DNA from: Colius striatus
Lineage: Eukaryota > Chordata > Aves > Coliiformes > Coliidae
Length of the DNA: 64,000 nucleotides
NCBI RefSeq assembly: GCF_028858725.1
Contig: NC_084763.1
Location: 22,129,501 to 22,193,500, forward strand
Direction: 5' to 3'
Made by a program: the position numbers and the translations under genes. Numbering within the stretch: position 1 is the first letter of the stretch; each line of letters opens with the position of its first letter. The notes under the pieces were generated by a model. That model did not search any database. It was given only the letters and a program-made list of their open reading frames with translations, and had not been told where the DNA came from. Shown here piece after piece: positions 48,210 through 60,800 of this stretch.

Positions 48210-49010
48210 GCCCAGCACTGCCGTCCATCTCCTCTCCGTAAGCCAGGCAAGGGGCCGTCGAGACGTAGGGCTGCCGCGCTCACCCTCCGGGGGCGCCGGG
48301 ATGATCCCGGGCAAGGGCGGAAGTGGTTCTGCCCAAAGGCTTGTTGCCCGCAGGGTGGCGAAAAGCCAGAAGGGAGCGGCGGGGGAGGCTCGCGGCGAGC
48401 GGGCTGCGGTGGCGGTGGGGCAGCCGAGCAGCGCCGAGCCCCGCGGGGCCGGGCCGCAGCGCCGGCTGCTGCGCGCGCAGAGGGGAGGGGGCCGCGCGTC
48501 GCGCTTGCTCTTGCCGGTAGGGGCCGCCGCCGCCAGGCTGAGGGGAGCGGCGCGGATCGTGAGGAGCGCTGAGGTACTGTAAGGATGCCGGTAACGCTGC
48601 GGGGCAGGGCGGCATCTCCCCGTCCCCTTCCTCTCCTGAGCTGCGGGGCCGGGCCGGTGCCTTACTGCTCGGCGGGGGATGGAGGGAGCGGGGTCTGCGG
48701 TCAGCGACCTGCCCGGGGGATCGCCCAGCCAGCGGCGGAGGCGGTGGCGGCGAGGGAGGGGGCTGGCGGGGAAGGATGGCGCAGAGGCGGTTTCCCGGAG
48801 TTGGTGCGGGCGCTTTCCCCCGGCGGCGACGTCCTTCGGTGCCTCCGCGCACCTGCTCCCGCGGCGGAAGACACCGCGCCGCCTTGGGCGGGGGCTGCGG
48901 CCACCGCGTAACATGGCTGCCCCGCAGGCCTCCCCCCGACGGCGGGCCCGGCGGGGGCTGGGCCCCGGAGGCGCGGGTCGGGGTCCGGGGCGGGGAAAGG
49001 CTTAGTGTTT
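48210..49010 (+). promoter_or_regulatory. CpG island, probable SCRN1 promoter and non-coding exon 1
   Basis: A dense CpG block in AT-rich surroundings, 8.7 kb upstream of the first SCRN1 coding exon and the only island between FKBP14 and that exon. Secernin-1 genes begin with a non-coding exon in an island, so this is the natural promoter candidate. The exact exon 1 and its donor could not be chosen. Long open frames on both strands here are a by-product of GC content. A divergent non-coding transcript cannot be excluded. Confidence 0.65.
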
Positions 49011-51361
49011 GGGACTGGCATCGGCAAACGCTATCCTCACTGTCCCTTGCCTGCGCGCTTGAAGCAAGGCTCTGCGGTCTCTCTTCCCTCTCTACTAGGT
49101 GCCGCTTTCCCTTCTGCTCTTTAATGATCTGACATGGGTTGTGTCCCACCTTTTTTTCAGAAGATGCCTTTTAATATAGTCACTTCTAAATTTAGATGCC
49201 TTCACGTGCATTTCTGAGCATAGCGTTATGTTCAAGTGGTTTATGGGCAGGTTTATTCACATGAGCAGGCTGACGAGCAGACATAGCTGCATCCAAGTCT
49301 ATGAAATTGACATCTGTAGTTGTTCTACTGTAATAAATAATACTAGAGGCTACGATTAACCTACCCTAAAAAGAAAGACATTTTCTCCAGTACTGATAGG
49401 TAGAGGGAAAAAGAAATCATACTAAACCAACATCTCAAACAGAAGTCAGATTTGTTAGGGCTCTGACCCTGTGAATGCACATATGTTGAAGTCTGTTCCT
49501 ATGAAAAACGTCCTTAGAAATTGAGTAGAGCCATCCATACATATAAGATAGAAAACTTTAATAATCACAGAGAAATTATTATGCTGCAGTGCACTTGGTA
49601 AATTCTGTGATGCAAACTCTCTGTGTGTACTAAATTTACTCAGTAGTTTCGAAGACAATAAATATATGAACTTACAGGGAATGAAATGGCTAGCTCATTG
49701 GTTATACACTATTACTATTTCAGCTGTCTAAAAGCCGTTTTAGAGTAAGGGATTTAAAACACCTATAAGCATGCCAGTTGGTTCATAACATGCACTCCAA
49801 ACCCTCCATCCAAACAAAAAGAAACCCTCAATCATATGTATTTAGGAATCTGAACACAGGACTTCCACTGATTTGAGATGAAGCAAGACTGAAGTCAACT
49901 TAAGCCATTTATTTTACAGTTAACTTTTCCAAGCAGTTTAGATTTGAGAGCTTAGACAGTCTGAAAAGGCATTGAGGGAAATATGGTGGATGGAAGTCTT
50001 TTATTGATATGAGTAGACTTTGTCCTCCCCAGAAAAGTGTTTCTTGTGCTGAGGGTTTTGAGATTTTTTTTTTAAGGTCATTTGCTTTTTCTGGAAGGCA
50101 TTTGTAACTTTCTTTCTTGTTAGGAAAGTATGGCATGGCTCAAATTCCATTCCTTTGCTCTTGCTGAGTTTGGTATTTTTGGTAGAGACTATGGAATTTG
50201 GCTGTCCACTCTCTCCTTTGAAAGTCATCAACCATGGATACTTTACACAGCTTCCGTACGGGAAGGTGTGCTAATTTATCCTAGAAGCTTCCAGTAAGAA
50301 TTTCCTCATTTATTAGGGAGTTGAAGAGTTGAGAAGCTATGTACTGTCCTTCTCTTTCTGTAAATTCATCAGACTGAGAAATTGCACAGAATTGCAATTG
50401 CAATTGCTTCTCAGTAAGGTACCCAGATGGGTGGTTTCTGCCACAGCATGTTGCATTACACCCTGATTTTCAAATTCTACCATTAGCATTGCAGTGCTTG
50501 CTGTTAAACCGAGACTTCCAACAAGGTACTTGAATGCTTTGTATTTTACCCCTTGTCAATGTAATAATGTTGCTAATTTGAAATGACTGCCGATCAGTGT
50601 GCATTAGCCAGTAGTGTGTGGAGGTGGACAGTCTCTCCTGTGCAGTGATGAAGACCTAGGTGAGCCACAAAACTAGATTGTGCCAGCTGTCTACAAAGAA
50701 GGAAAGCTACCCAGCTAAGTATTACACAGCAGCCTCTCATTATGAAGTTGTGTGTTGTACAAAGATGCTTTAGATGCCAGCAGCTTGTAACAAGGGTCTC
50801 TGGCCCAATAACAGAAGCAGGAAAATGGGTACTTACCTATGAAATGGAGAATGTTACTGATATGACCTTAGACTGCAGGTTGGAATAGCACCTACAAAGG
50901 AATAGAGTTCTGTGACGGCTTGAAGACGTCAGTGCTTTGACATCCACTCACTTAAAAGTCTGTATAAGTAATGAGTTTTCCTTGTATGCACAGCCTGTGA
51001 TGGAAGTGAGACCGAAATCTGTTGTCTTCTGGACCACTGAACCTGATTTATTTATAATTGAACTATATTTTCATTAACATAATGCAGATTACTTGAGGCA
51101 AAACATAAGATCCCGTCTTCCTTTGAAAACATGGATATGGATGTATTAGACAATTAAAATAGGACTTTTTAACAGCTGAAATCTTACCGTTTATTAGGAC
51201 TTCAGATGCTCAAGAGTTTACTGTGCTTATTTGACAGCCACTAGTTAATTTGTTGAACAGTCTCAAGAAATCTGGTAATATTCCAGATTTTCCCACATAA
51301 AGCAAGCAAGATATTTTCAATTCCTTCCAGACCTATTAGGCATTTCCTCAGTTAAGTGACT

Positions 51362-51400
51362 GGGGGGGGGGGGGGGGGGGGGGGGGCGGCGCGGGGCGCA
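51362..51400 (+). repeat. poly-G run followed by GC-rich tail
   Basis: About 25 consecutive G from 51362, then CGGCGCGGGGCGCA, inside otherwise AT-rich sequence with no flanking island. It can form G-quadruplexes. It may also be a sequencing or assembly artefact. Confidence 0.85.
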
Positions 51401-52769
51401 TACTGCTTAGGAAAGCTTTGAAAACAACTTGATTTTATACCTGTGTAGATAATTGATAATACTTGTCATTTAAAAAAAAAAAGTAAACCAATTGGACAAA
51501 ATAGCTATTCCAGGTCTCTGACTAGAAGCTTGAGATGTTACTCATTCTGAGCAAATTCTCGAGAACTTTTCTGCATGTAGTTAATGTACCAAAAAAAACC
51601 AGCGAAAAGTTGAGGGTGGATTGCTAAGTTTGATATGCTAATAATTCCTATTGGATCTCTTCTCAGACTCAGCTTAGCAGGACAAAAACAGTCAAAGCTG
51701 AATGTGGTACTGTCAAATAGTAAATAGGTGTCATCCATTGATGGTGAGTCTAACAGTTTGACTAGTGTTTTACAATGGCATGCCCAAACCATGGGGACAC
51801 AGGCATGATTTTGTGCTTTCTAATTTATTACGAAGTGCAACGTTCTTCTCTCCTGTAAGTCATGAATTAAAACTGTCCAAATTGTCAATTAAAAATAACC
51901 TTTCAATGTTTAGTAAGATGGGAACAATATTATTATTGTGCCTTTCAGATTACTGTCTTTGTTCTGTGCCTGCAGCTGAATGAATTTTGCTTTTCATTTC
52001 TGTTTTTGGAAACATTGTTTTTCTGCAGGATTCAGAGATCACATGTCTCTGCATAAGATGCTAGGCTTGATTTTTAAGTGGAAATACAAGCTTGGCTCAG
52101 GCACAGGAAACATCTTCATTTCAAAGTTAAAGATTCAAAAGCAACAACTAAACTCTGAACAAAGTTTTGACAGTTGTAACTGACCACTCTTAAAAGTATG
52201 AAAGAGCTGGGAACAAATCATTTGTGGGCTATTCAAGATACTCTTCCTAATGAAACAGTCAAGATCTGAACCAGGGGACCTTTGTTTGGATGCTGCCTCT
52301 CAGTTTTCCATTATAAATGTTTCTTGCAGATTTGGTCACTTACCTTTTCTAGTAGCCATGAAAACAGATTTCTTGAAATCATTAAACATTACTGAAATAG
52401 TTCAGAAGTATTAGCACAGCTGGGTTTCTGTTTCATAAAGGCTCCAAATATAGTGAGGAGAAGTCATCCTTCACTACACAGAAACAAGTAGTATGTCTTT
52501 GTAAGAGGTTTAATGTGCTCTCTAGACTAAAAGTGGCTCAATCTCTCTTGCAATATAAATGTTAAAGAAAATGCTGTTGTCAGCAAAATGCTCTCAGAAC
52601 TTGCCTGCAAGGAGTTTGCCTCTGTTTCTGATATCTAAAGCACCTATTCCAGACTATGTGTAGTGTGTTAAGGGCAGAGCTGTTGCTACATGTCCTAAGT
52701 GGTGCCTTAGCAGGAGAGGAGTAGCTCTACACATAGGAATAGCTGCTTCAAAATTGTTTCCTTTGTTCT

Positions 52770-52809
52770 AAATCTTAAGTAACATTAACAAGAAATCTTA
52801 AGTAACATT
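52770..52809. repeat. 17-bp direct repeat with 6-bp spacer
   Basis: AAATCTTAAGTAACATT occurs at 52770-52786 and again at 52793-52809, identical. Confidence 0.85.
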
Positions 52810-55800
52810 TCAGAAATCCCAACTTGTATTAAAACCAAAGGAGTTTTATATGTGACTTTAGAGGCATCTTTAGTTTTCTCAAGATAAAGTTACAAGGCAT
52901 TAAGTTATCAGCAATTCAAAAAACGTGAAGAGTGAATATTGGTTCAGTTCAATGAGTTAAAGTTCAAGCCAGACCCTTTTTTTGACCTTGTTTTCTCACT
53001 TTAATCCTTTTTATTGCCTTCTGCTTCCTAGTGAATGCTGCAGTTTTGCTTTCCAATTGAAAGAAAAGACAGAAAAAAACTTGCTGTTGGCAAAAGCAGT
53101 TTTACTCTTTTAGAAATAAACTTTGGAATTGCTTGAACAGTAAATTATTAGAAGAGCTTCAAAACCTTATAGTTCATAATACAGAGTTGGTTTTTTTTTT
53201 AATATAACTGTGAAAGCTGCAGTTGGCAAGGCAATTTTCACATAATTTGTAACTTCATAAAACAAGTAATTACTTCAGGGTATTTTGGCAAACAAGGGAA
53301 ATTAGTTGGCTTAAAAAGAGTCAGTATCTATTTGATACTGACTTTATAAGGTTGTTTTTCTGAGAAATAGTTTTATTGTAGCAGTCAAGTTATTTATACA
53401 AGATCATTTCAGTACCAAATTGCGGCTTTCAGAGAAGAAATAAACAGCATTATTCTGGAAAAAAATATAAGAAAGTCTCCAGTCTTCCATTCACCAGTTT
53501 GGACTCTGACATGCCTCAGAGTGCCTTGCAGAGGATATATAGCTGTTCCAGTTTTCCTGAGTCGGGGAGGAAGGCTCCAAAGCACACTGAATATTTTATG
53601 CTTGTGTCTGTTCTCCTAGGAGTGTGGCTTCAGCCTCTGACAGTTGTGTGTTCGTAAGGGGAGGATGGGATGTAGCAATCCATTCTCTGTTACTAGAACA
53701 GCATTTTTTTTCTGGTCCTTTTTAAACGAGTGAGAAATGGCATAGAAACAAAGCTTTCATTAGATTATGTCACAACCTTTACATACAGAGTTAAGGAATA
53801 ACAATTTTACTCTCTGACGACTCTAGAAATCTGATTGTGACAAACTGACACTAATAGTGCGAGTTGTTCTACTGAGAGTTTGTGAGCCTTCATACATGTT
53901 AGCATTTGAAATGGAAAACACTCTAGAGTGAAATTATTGTATGTCTATCAAGATTTATGGGTTAGTTTTCTCGAGGCGATGCTAGGCAATAGCACTTCCA
54001 TGTTCACCCCGTTTCAGGAATATAGTGACATTCAGACATGCTTATAAAGAAAGCCCTGATAATTGTAGTACCTGTTGATTCGCCTTGTGATGATGTTTGG
54101 AGCCAGAATATTGCCCAGTGGGTGTTACTCCTTTCTGCATCAAATTACTTAGGAGCAACTCTGTTTTACCACTAGCAGTAATGGTGATTGGTTCATAGAA
54201 TTAATTTGGCTTGGCAGTCTCTAAATGAAATTTATCACAATGAGAGAAGGTCTTAATACAGGATTTTTTTAAACAGAACTTCTTCATAGTGTCAGAACAC
54301 AGGCAAAGCTAAGTGCCATAGTGACCAGGAGACTGAAAAAAATATGACCACATCCCTGCTGTAGTATGTTTTTGCCAAGTAAAGTGGAAAATTCCATGGA
54401 AGTGGAATGTGTTACCTTGTGGCAGTCACTCAGAACTGCTTTTTAGCCTTTGTGCTGTATGGATTATAGGTCAGCCGAGTGTGATGCCTGTTAACTATCT
54501 GAAGCTGTAGCAGTTGTTATGTAGTGGCATAGCATGATGTGCAGCTCACTATCTAGTGCTTTCATATGCAGAGTGGTTTCAGATATAGCCCATAATAGAC
54601 TGTGTGGTTCCTGTTTCTCTTAGCTTGGAGTGACCCATCCATGTATGTAATACTCTGCAATCAAATCTAGAGCCTGTTGACATACAGTGTAGGTCTGAGG
54701 TATGGTCTGTTGAGAAAATCAGGCCTGTATGCTAACATGCCTCTGTGGTAAAGAACTGTGTGAATGGGCAACAAGGTGTTCTTCTGAGATCTATTTACAG
54801 TAATTCTCAGTGTTTTCTAAGGTTTACAGGATTGCCTTTCACTGGAGGAGCAAATAATCTGTGAAAACAGAGTAGGGATTAACAGTAGGAGGTTTTGTAA
54901 ATTAGCCTGATTTATATGAGGTTCTGTGAAGGAGTATTCTGTTCCCCTGTAGGTGAAAGAGACTTGTTTCTATTGAGTCGGGATGGTGCCTTGTAAGAAG
55001 GCAATGAGGTGTCAAAGGCATGAAAATGAGAATGAAGACAAGCTGAAGTTGAACTAACAAAAAAAGAAAATGGAAGTAGGCAAGTAGAAGTGTCCTGGTT
55101 AGATAGATAACTGCTAACAGACCGCTTTAGTTACATGATGGAAGATGATGAGGCTTAGTACTGTTCTGAACAAACACAGATTGTGGGTGTATCTGAGAAA
55201 TTGTCATCCTTGTCATATTTAAAATGAACCAAATGAAGTTCCATAGAAAGCTGCTATCTAGCAAACTGAGTAGATTTAAACTGTGGTAGACTGCTATTTA
55301 GCTTCCTTCTCTAGAAATGTAATTGTAAGGTTCCAGTACCAACTCCGATGACAATCATGTTTTCGGTGTAAGGTTGTAACATTCAGTTTGCAATGTTTCT
55401 CTCTTACATACCTTCCCTGTATGAAATACATTGTGTGTTGAACTTTAGAGTAGCTTACTCATACTTTCGTGATTAAAAAACATTACCAAAATGGCAGTTT
55501 GATTTTGCTTTAGTAAATGTTGGTATATTTAAGGGAAAAAAAATCAAAAACCTTACAAATACAGTTGAGCCTGCTTTATTCTAAGGGGGACTTCAGAAGT
55601 CTCTAGAGTGTTAGATAGGTTTTTAATTGTTTTCCCTGCCTTCTCAGTCTGTAGGTATGTAAAAGTCTGCCCTGCATACCTTCCAGTTCATTCGGTAACA
55701 CTGCACTGAGGCATTCCTTCCCATCTTTTTAAGCCTACCTTGCAATGTGTTTGATATGTAAGTTGAAGAACATGTAATAAAAATTAGTATTGTGTATCAC

Positions 55801-57666
55801 TTTAACCTTTGTTTCTAGACTGTTAGATGTCTAATATCCTTCAGCTGTCTTATGTATTGCAAATGCACTTTGTTGGAATAAGAAAATGTTTTTTGCATAC
55901 TGAAGTCCACAGTAAGCCTGCAAGTTAGTCAAGATTTTGACTGATCTGGCAAGGCATGAGAAGTCAAATTTAAAGCACTAAGTGGTGACTTACCTCAAGA
56001 TAGATGTGGACTCTTAGGGTGCTGGAAAGTGGTTACATTGACACCACCAACGCAGCAAAATAAATGTATATACTCAGAATAATTCATAGCAAAATACTAA
56101 ATGGTTTCATTAGTGATGAAGCTTGTGCAACACTCTACATGTTGCATTTCAGTTTAATTACAAATGCTGTGATGACTTTCAAGGGATAAGAGTGGTAATT
56201 GAAGTGGGGCTTTGTCTTCCTGTCTATCTGCAGATGTTCATCTAGAACTAATAATGTATTGAGACTTGGTGCACAATATATAAGTCTGCAGGTAGGTGTC
56301 CTGTCAGGTGGTTTTTACCAGCTGGTCAAAATTGTGCTTGTAAAAAGGGGTTGGTTTGTTTCCTAATGCATTTTCAGCTCAACTGGATGATTATTCTTGT
56401 ATCTAATCTTAGGTAAATGAAAAGGTTGTATGAGTTCCCTAGGCAATTCTTCACCCCACATTGTGTTGGTAGAGGACACTTTTAACACACATCTCTGGAA
56501 GTTTGTCTGAAGGTTGAGTGTCTGTGTGACCTTTTCATAGTCTATAGATAAACTCTTAGGTGTGTTCTTCACAAACAATTACCATTTTATGAATAATAGC
56601 CTTTATCCAGAAGGCATTCTTTCTTTGTTTTAATATTGAAAGCCTGCTGTTCTGGGAGAAATGTGTGCTCAAATGGTATTGCTTTAAAAAAACAAGAAGT
56701 AAAATTTGAATGGCTTGAAAGATGTCCCAGGTTAATGATCAAAATCAGATTTTTGTACATCACCATCTGCCATTTATTGCAAATAAATGAGTGTCTTTTC
56801 GGGCAAAACCTTTGATGGACTCTTATAAGAGTCCAGCTGTGTGCAAATAATTTTACTTGTTTAGGCTCTTGTGGAGGGAGAAGAGAAAGATGTTCATTTT
56901 GAGGCTGGAGTTTCTGATGCAGTGATGAGATTAGTGAAGAAATCTCAGATGTTTATGTTGAGTGCTGTTTTAACTGGCAGTAAAATACTGTTGTTGCAAA
57001 CACTTAAAAGTATTTGTGCTATCCTATAAGCACAAACAAATAAATTGCAATCAATTAACTTTAGGTAAGAGCAGCAATGCAGACAAACCACAGAGAAAAT
57101 AAAGGGCAATTAGTGCTTCAGTCTCTGTCTTATCCAAGTAGATAAATTGTCAGGCAGTTTTTGACATAATGGTGCTGGATCTTTTGTTCTGTTTCCAGTT
57201 ATACCATTGTTCTCCCTCAGGAATTCCTCAAACATACTTTCTCTTTCCTTTTAAAAAATATTAAACTGCATAGGAGCAGAGAGAGTAAATTATTTAAAGA
57301 TATTCTATGTCTCTGCACTTGTCTGAGGCAGCAGGATACATCTAGGTCGTGTGTTCCCAAACAGCTCTGGTGCAGAATATCTCCTTTCAGTGGGGACTAA
57401 GTAGACTCATTAACGTTCAGTTATTTTGGTTTTTTTCCTCCTCTTTATGCCTTTGCAAGGCTTGGTGAAAAATGTTTGAAAATGACTGTAATTCTTTCTA
57501 TGAAATCCAAATAAGTTGTCTGATTCTTCCATTATCATTGGACAAACAACATGCATTGTCTCTTAGCTGCACCAAGTACCAGCAGACAAGATGATTCTCT
57601 GATGCATGTGGTTTTAAATTCAGCAAACACTAGTTTTGTTTGTTTGCTCTTCCTTTCCTTTCCAGG

Positions 57667-57825
57667 ATGGCTGCAGCTCCCCCAAGTTACTGTTTTGTAG
57701 CCTTTCCCCCATGTTCTAAAGATGGACTGGTGGTCTTTGGAAAGAATTCTGCACGGCCTAGAGATGAAGTGCAGGAAGTTGTCTACTTTGCTGCTGCAGC
57801 TCACGATCCAGGAAGTAAAGTTGAG
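57667..57825 (+). CDS. SCRN1: SCRN1 (secernin-1), first coding exon, partial gene
   Basis: Secernin-1 is a cytosolic protein of the C69 (Ntn-hydrolase-like) family, first linked to regulated exocytosis in mast cells and abundant in neurons. This exon gives the first 53 residues: [15 protein letters not shown], then [20 protein letters not shown], and on to GSKVE. Cys9 corresponds to the catalytic-type N-terminal cysteine of the family. The exon starts one base before the ATG, after a TTTCCAG acceptor, so at least one non-coding exon lies upstream. It ends at a codon boundary with GTAAGG. The next coding exon (expected to begin Cys-Thr-Tyr) was sought up to 64000 and not found, so the gene continues off the window. 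Confidence 0.95.
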
Positions 57826-60800
57826 GTAAGGGTAAATTGTTATATTCAAACTGTGAGAAATTACTGTTATTGGAAGAAATGAATACTGTGTTGTTTTCTT
57901 GTCAGATTGTGGAGTCCTTCTTCCATTCACTTAAACCTCTCTTGAGAAGAGACAAGATTTTTGAAAGTCCTTAAAGTGAAACTCGGAATGTAACTTCTTT
58001 GTTTAATTGAAGAAAAATCCTTGATTTGTACTTCCTCCAGCAGACAGACTGTTCACCTTGCAGATTCTTGCACCATGTAGCCCATTGCTTTTCTTCTCCT
58101 TTTAAGAGAAAAATATCCTGTCTAACAGGAACTGGAAACACATTTTCAAAGTTTATCACTTACTGTATTAATTGGTCTCATTCATGGTTGTTTGACATTG
58201 TAATGTGGCCTGACACTAAGCATGTTGCTTCTTTGCTAAGATCGGCGTAATTTGCTGAAGAGCATAAGCCATATATAATGTATTATGATCTCTCTCCCAT
58301 CCCATTATTAACCAGCTTAATACATTTTATAGAATTCATTCATAACCTGGACTCTTTTACTGTCCTTTTGAAAGTGAGAAGCACAATCCCTTTGCCTAGC
58401 ACACTACAGTTTGTAAATTTATTCTGCTAACCAGTACCTACAAGCCTTCCCCTTAAAGGTTTATTTTTAAAAAGTTATTATATTAAAAATGAAGGTAAAA
58501 GTTGTTGCAATGTGGTGAAGAAGGACTTTTAGACAAGGGTGGACTAATACCTTTTTTTCAAGGCGTAAGCTTTAATTGGGTGGATATTTTGGCTTCTGCT
58601 AACCTATGCTGCTGTGTAATTTTTCATTAGTTAGCCTGAGGTTTTGCAAGTAAAGTGGTGTACAGAAATGTTAAGAGCCTCCAGATGTTTACGAAAATTG
58701 TTCCTATTTCCCTCCAGCACAGAATAAAAACATCTTCAGTAGTGCTGAGAGTAGCGCAAGCCGTCACTTGTCATGACATCTTTGTCACGCTTGACACCAA
58801 GTATTGTTAATGTCTTCTTGGTTTTTTTTTCCTCTTGTGTGTTTTGGGTACAGTGAGCAGAATAAAACAAGATACTGATTTAAAATGTTTTATTCAGTGT
58901 AAAGGCTGTCTGGTAGCTTTGCACAGTCCTTTAACTGCTCTCCTTTAGACAGACCTAAGCATAGATTTAGTTGTTAGTTTTCTCTTTGAAGTTCAAGATT
59001 TTTTTTCCACCTTCAGAGAGAGATAGTGTGTTCAGTCAAACAAGACTAGCAAAGATCAATGTTGCAGAGTTTAGAGGTAACCCTTTCTTTATTTTCTTTT
59101 CAAATTGGCCACTTCAAAGGTCTCTAAAAAAGTATCATAATAACACCCTTTGCCATAGGAATTGTGAAAGATTGAATCAATAAAAGCTCTACAATCCAGG
59201 TTGTAAGATGCTGGATTTGCTTCTGCATTTTACTGTTTTATGAACTTAAGAACGTCAGTGGATAAAATTGCCACTTCAAACATGGTAACTCTTTGTGATA
59301 GCAGAACAGGGTAGGGTCTTCTGGTGTTGCTAGTTAGCTGACATGTATGTATTCTCCTTTTGTAGGGATGTGTCTAAGACAACACTTGTCTTACAACACC
59401 TGCATACTTGCCTGTAGGCAGAGCTTGTGCAAAGTCTGTTAATTTTTGTGTACTGTTAGTGGTACTTCTAAAAGGTAAGAAAAGCTTTAAAAGAAGGACT
59501 TGAATTCAGCTGCTTCATGTTTTTAAGTAGTAACATTCAAAGCTTTATCCACCTTTTAAGCAAATGTACTGAATTATCAGAAGTAATTAACTAATAGGGG
59601 CAGTGGAGAGGAATGTCAAAGCTTCTAGATGTAGCTTTTGACATATTCAGAGTAATTACTTTATTCTTTAAAAACCGTGAAAACTGACAGCAGTTCAGTT
59701 GTCATTGGATAGGGTCGTTTTTTGCTACTGTTTTCTTTCCCTTGTGTTTTATAAAACCAACTAAACAGGTCTGAGAAAATTAAATGTATGATACCTTGCA
59801 AATGGAAAAATGTGATTGACCACTTTCATGCTACCATTTTTCTAAGTCAGTAATCCTTTGTACCACTGACTAAATTTTCCCTTTTATCCATCCTAGCATG
59901 GTTTTTTTTTGTTTTGTTTTTTTTTTATAAACAGCTTTTCTCACCATTCTGTATTGTACATTTGTATTGGTTTCTTACGTTAAACACGTGATCCTGTACC
60001 TTCACTGGGTAATGATGGTGAACTGACTTTTCCTTATATTCTCTTCTTTACAGGTAGTGTAATCCAGTGTTTGATTCTTTCTCTGTGACTGTCACTCACA
60101 TTCTCAGCTTTAAGTAGGAGCTGATTTTCAACACACTAACAACATGGGTTGTTTTATAAGACTCTCTCAGGCAGTCTGTCCTATTTATGTTCTGTGCAGC
60201 TTACGTTTGCAAATGTGATAACGCACAATGTAAGCAAAAAATGGCACAGTAGTCCAGCTAGATTATTGCCATAAAGAAATTGTGCAGGCTGTGCTTTCGT
60301 AACTATAAGATAGTTTGTGGCAGAGCCTCAAAGAAGGGAATTCGGTGAATACTGCAAGCCATTTTAAACTTGATCTTTCTGGCTCAGTCTAGCAGACAAG
60401 TCACCCTGCAGCTAACTCATCAACATAATTGTTTCCCTCCGTGTCAGCAGGTTCCCAAGACCCTAAACAATGGGGCTTTTCATAAAGGTCTGGTCTTTAT
60501 GTGTGTGTGTGTGACAACTTTCTCAAAAGTTTGTTCTTGTCTTGAATTAGAATTTTTCAGTGGCAGATACTGATCTGCACTCTTGTTATAGTGGTCAGTC
60601 TAGTAAAATTGTGCATGCAGGTGAAATATTGCTCCCATAAGCATTAACAGGGTCCTTTTTTGAATTCCTCTACAAGTCAGTGTGTGCTTTTTTCACCAGA
60701 TGTGGATTTAATGAATTTTTCATGTGTTAGTGAGAATTTGCTTTGTATGAGTTTTAAGATGAAAAGGTTTTACTGACTAGGTTCTTCTTCTTCTCTAGTA

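Larger units (their letters stand above)
49011..57665 (+). other. SCRN1: probable SCRN1 intron 1
   Basis: AT-rich sequence between the CpG island and the first coding exon, ending in a pyrimidine-rich acceptor TTTCCTTTCCAG at 57665. It contains a long G run at 51362 and a 17-bp direct repeat near 52770. No coding exon or recognisable transposon was seen. Confidence 0.6.

Noticed and set aside
48033-49149. Long open frames (up to 293 codons) on both strands in the second CpG island
   Set aside because: The composition is Arg/Pro/Ala/Gly-rich on all frames of both strands, as expected where GC-rich DNA lacks stop codons. No family resemblance or splice phase supports them.
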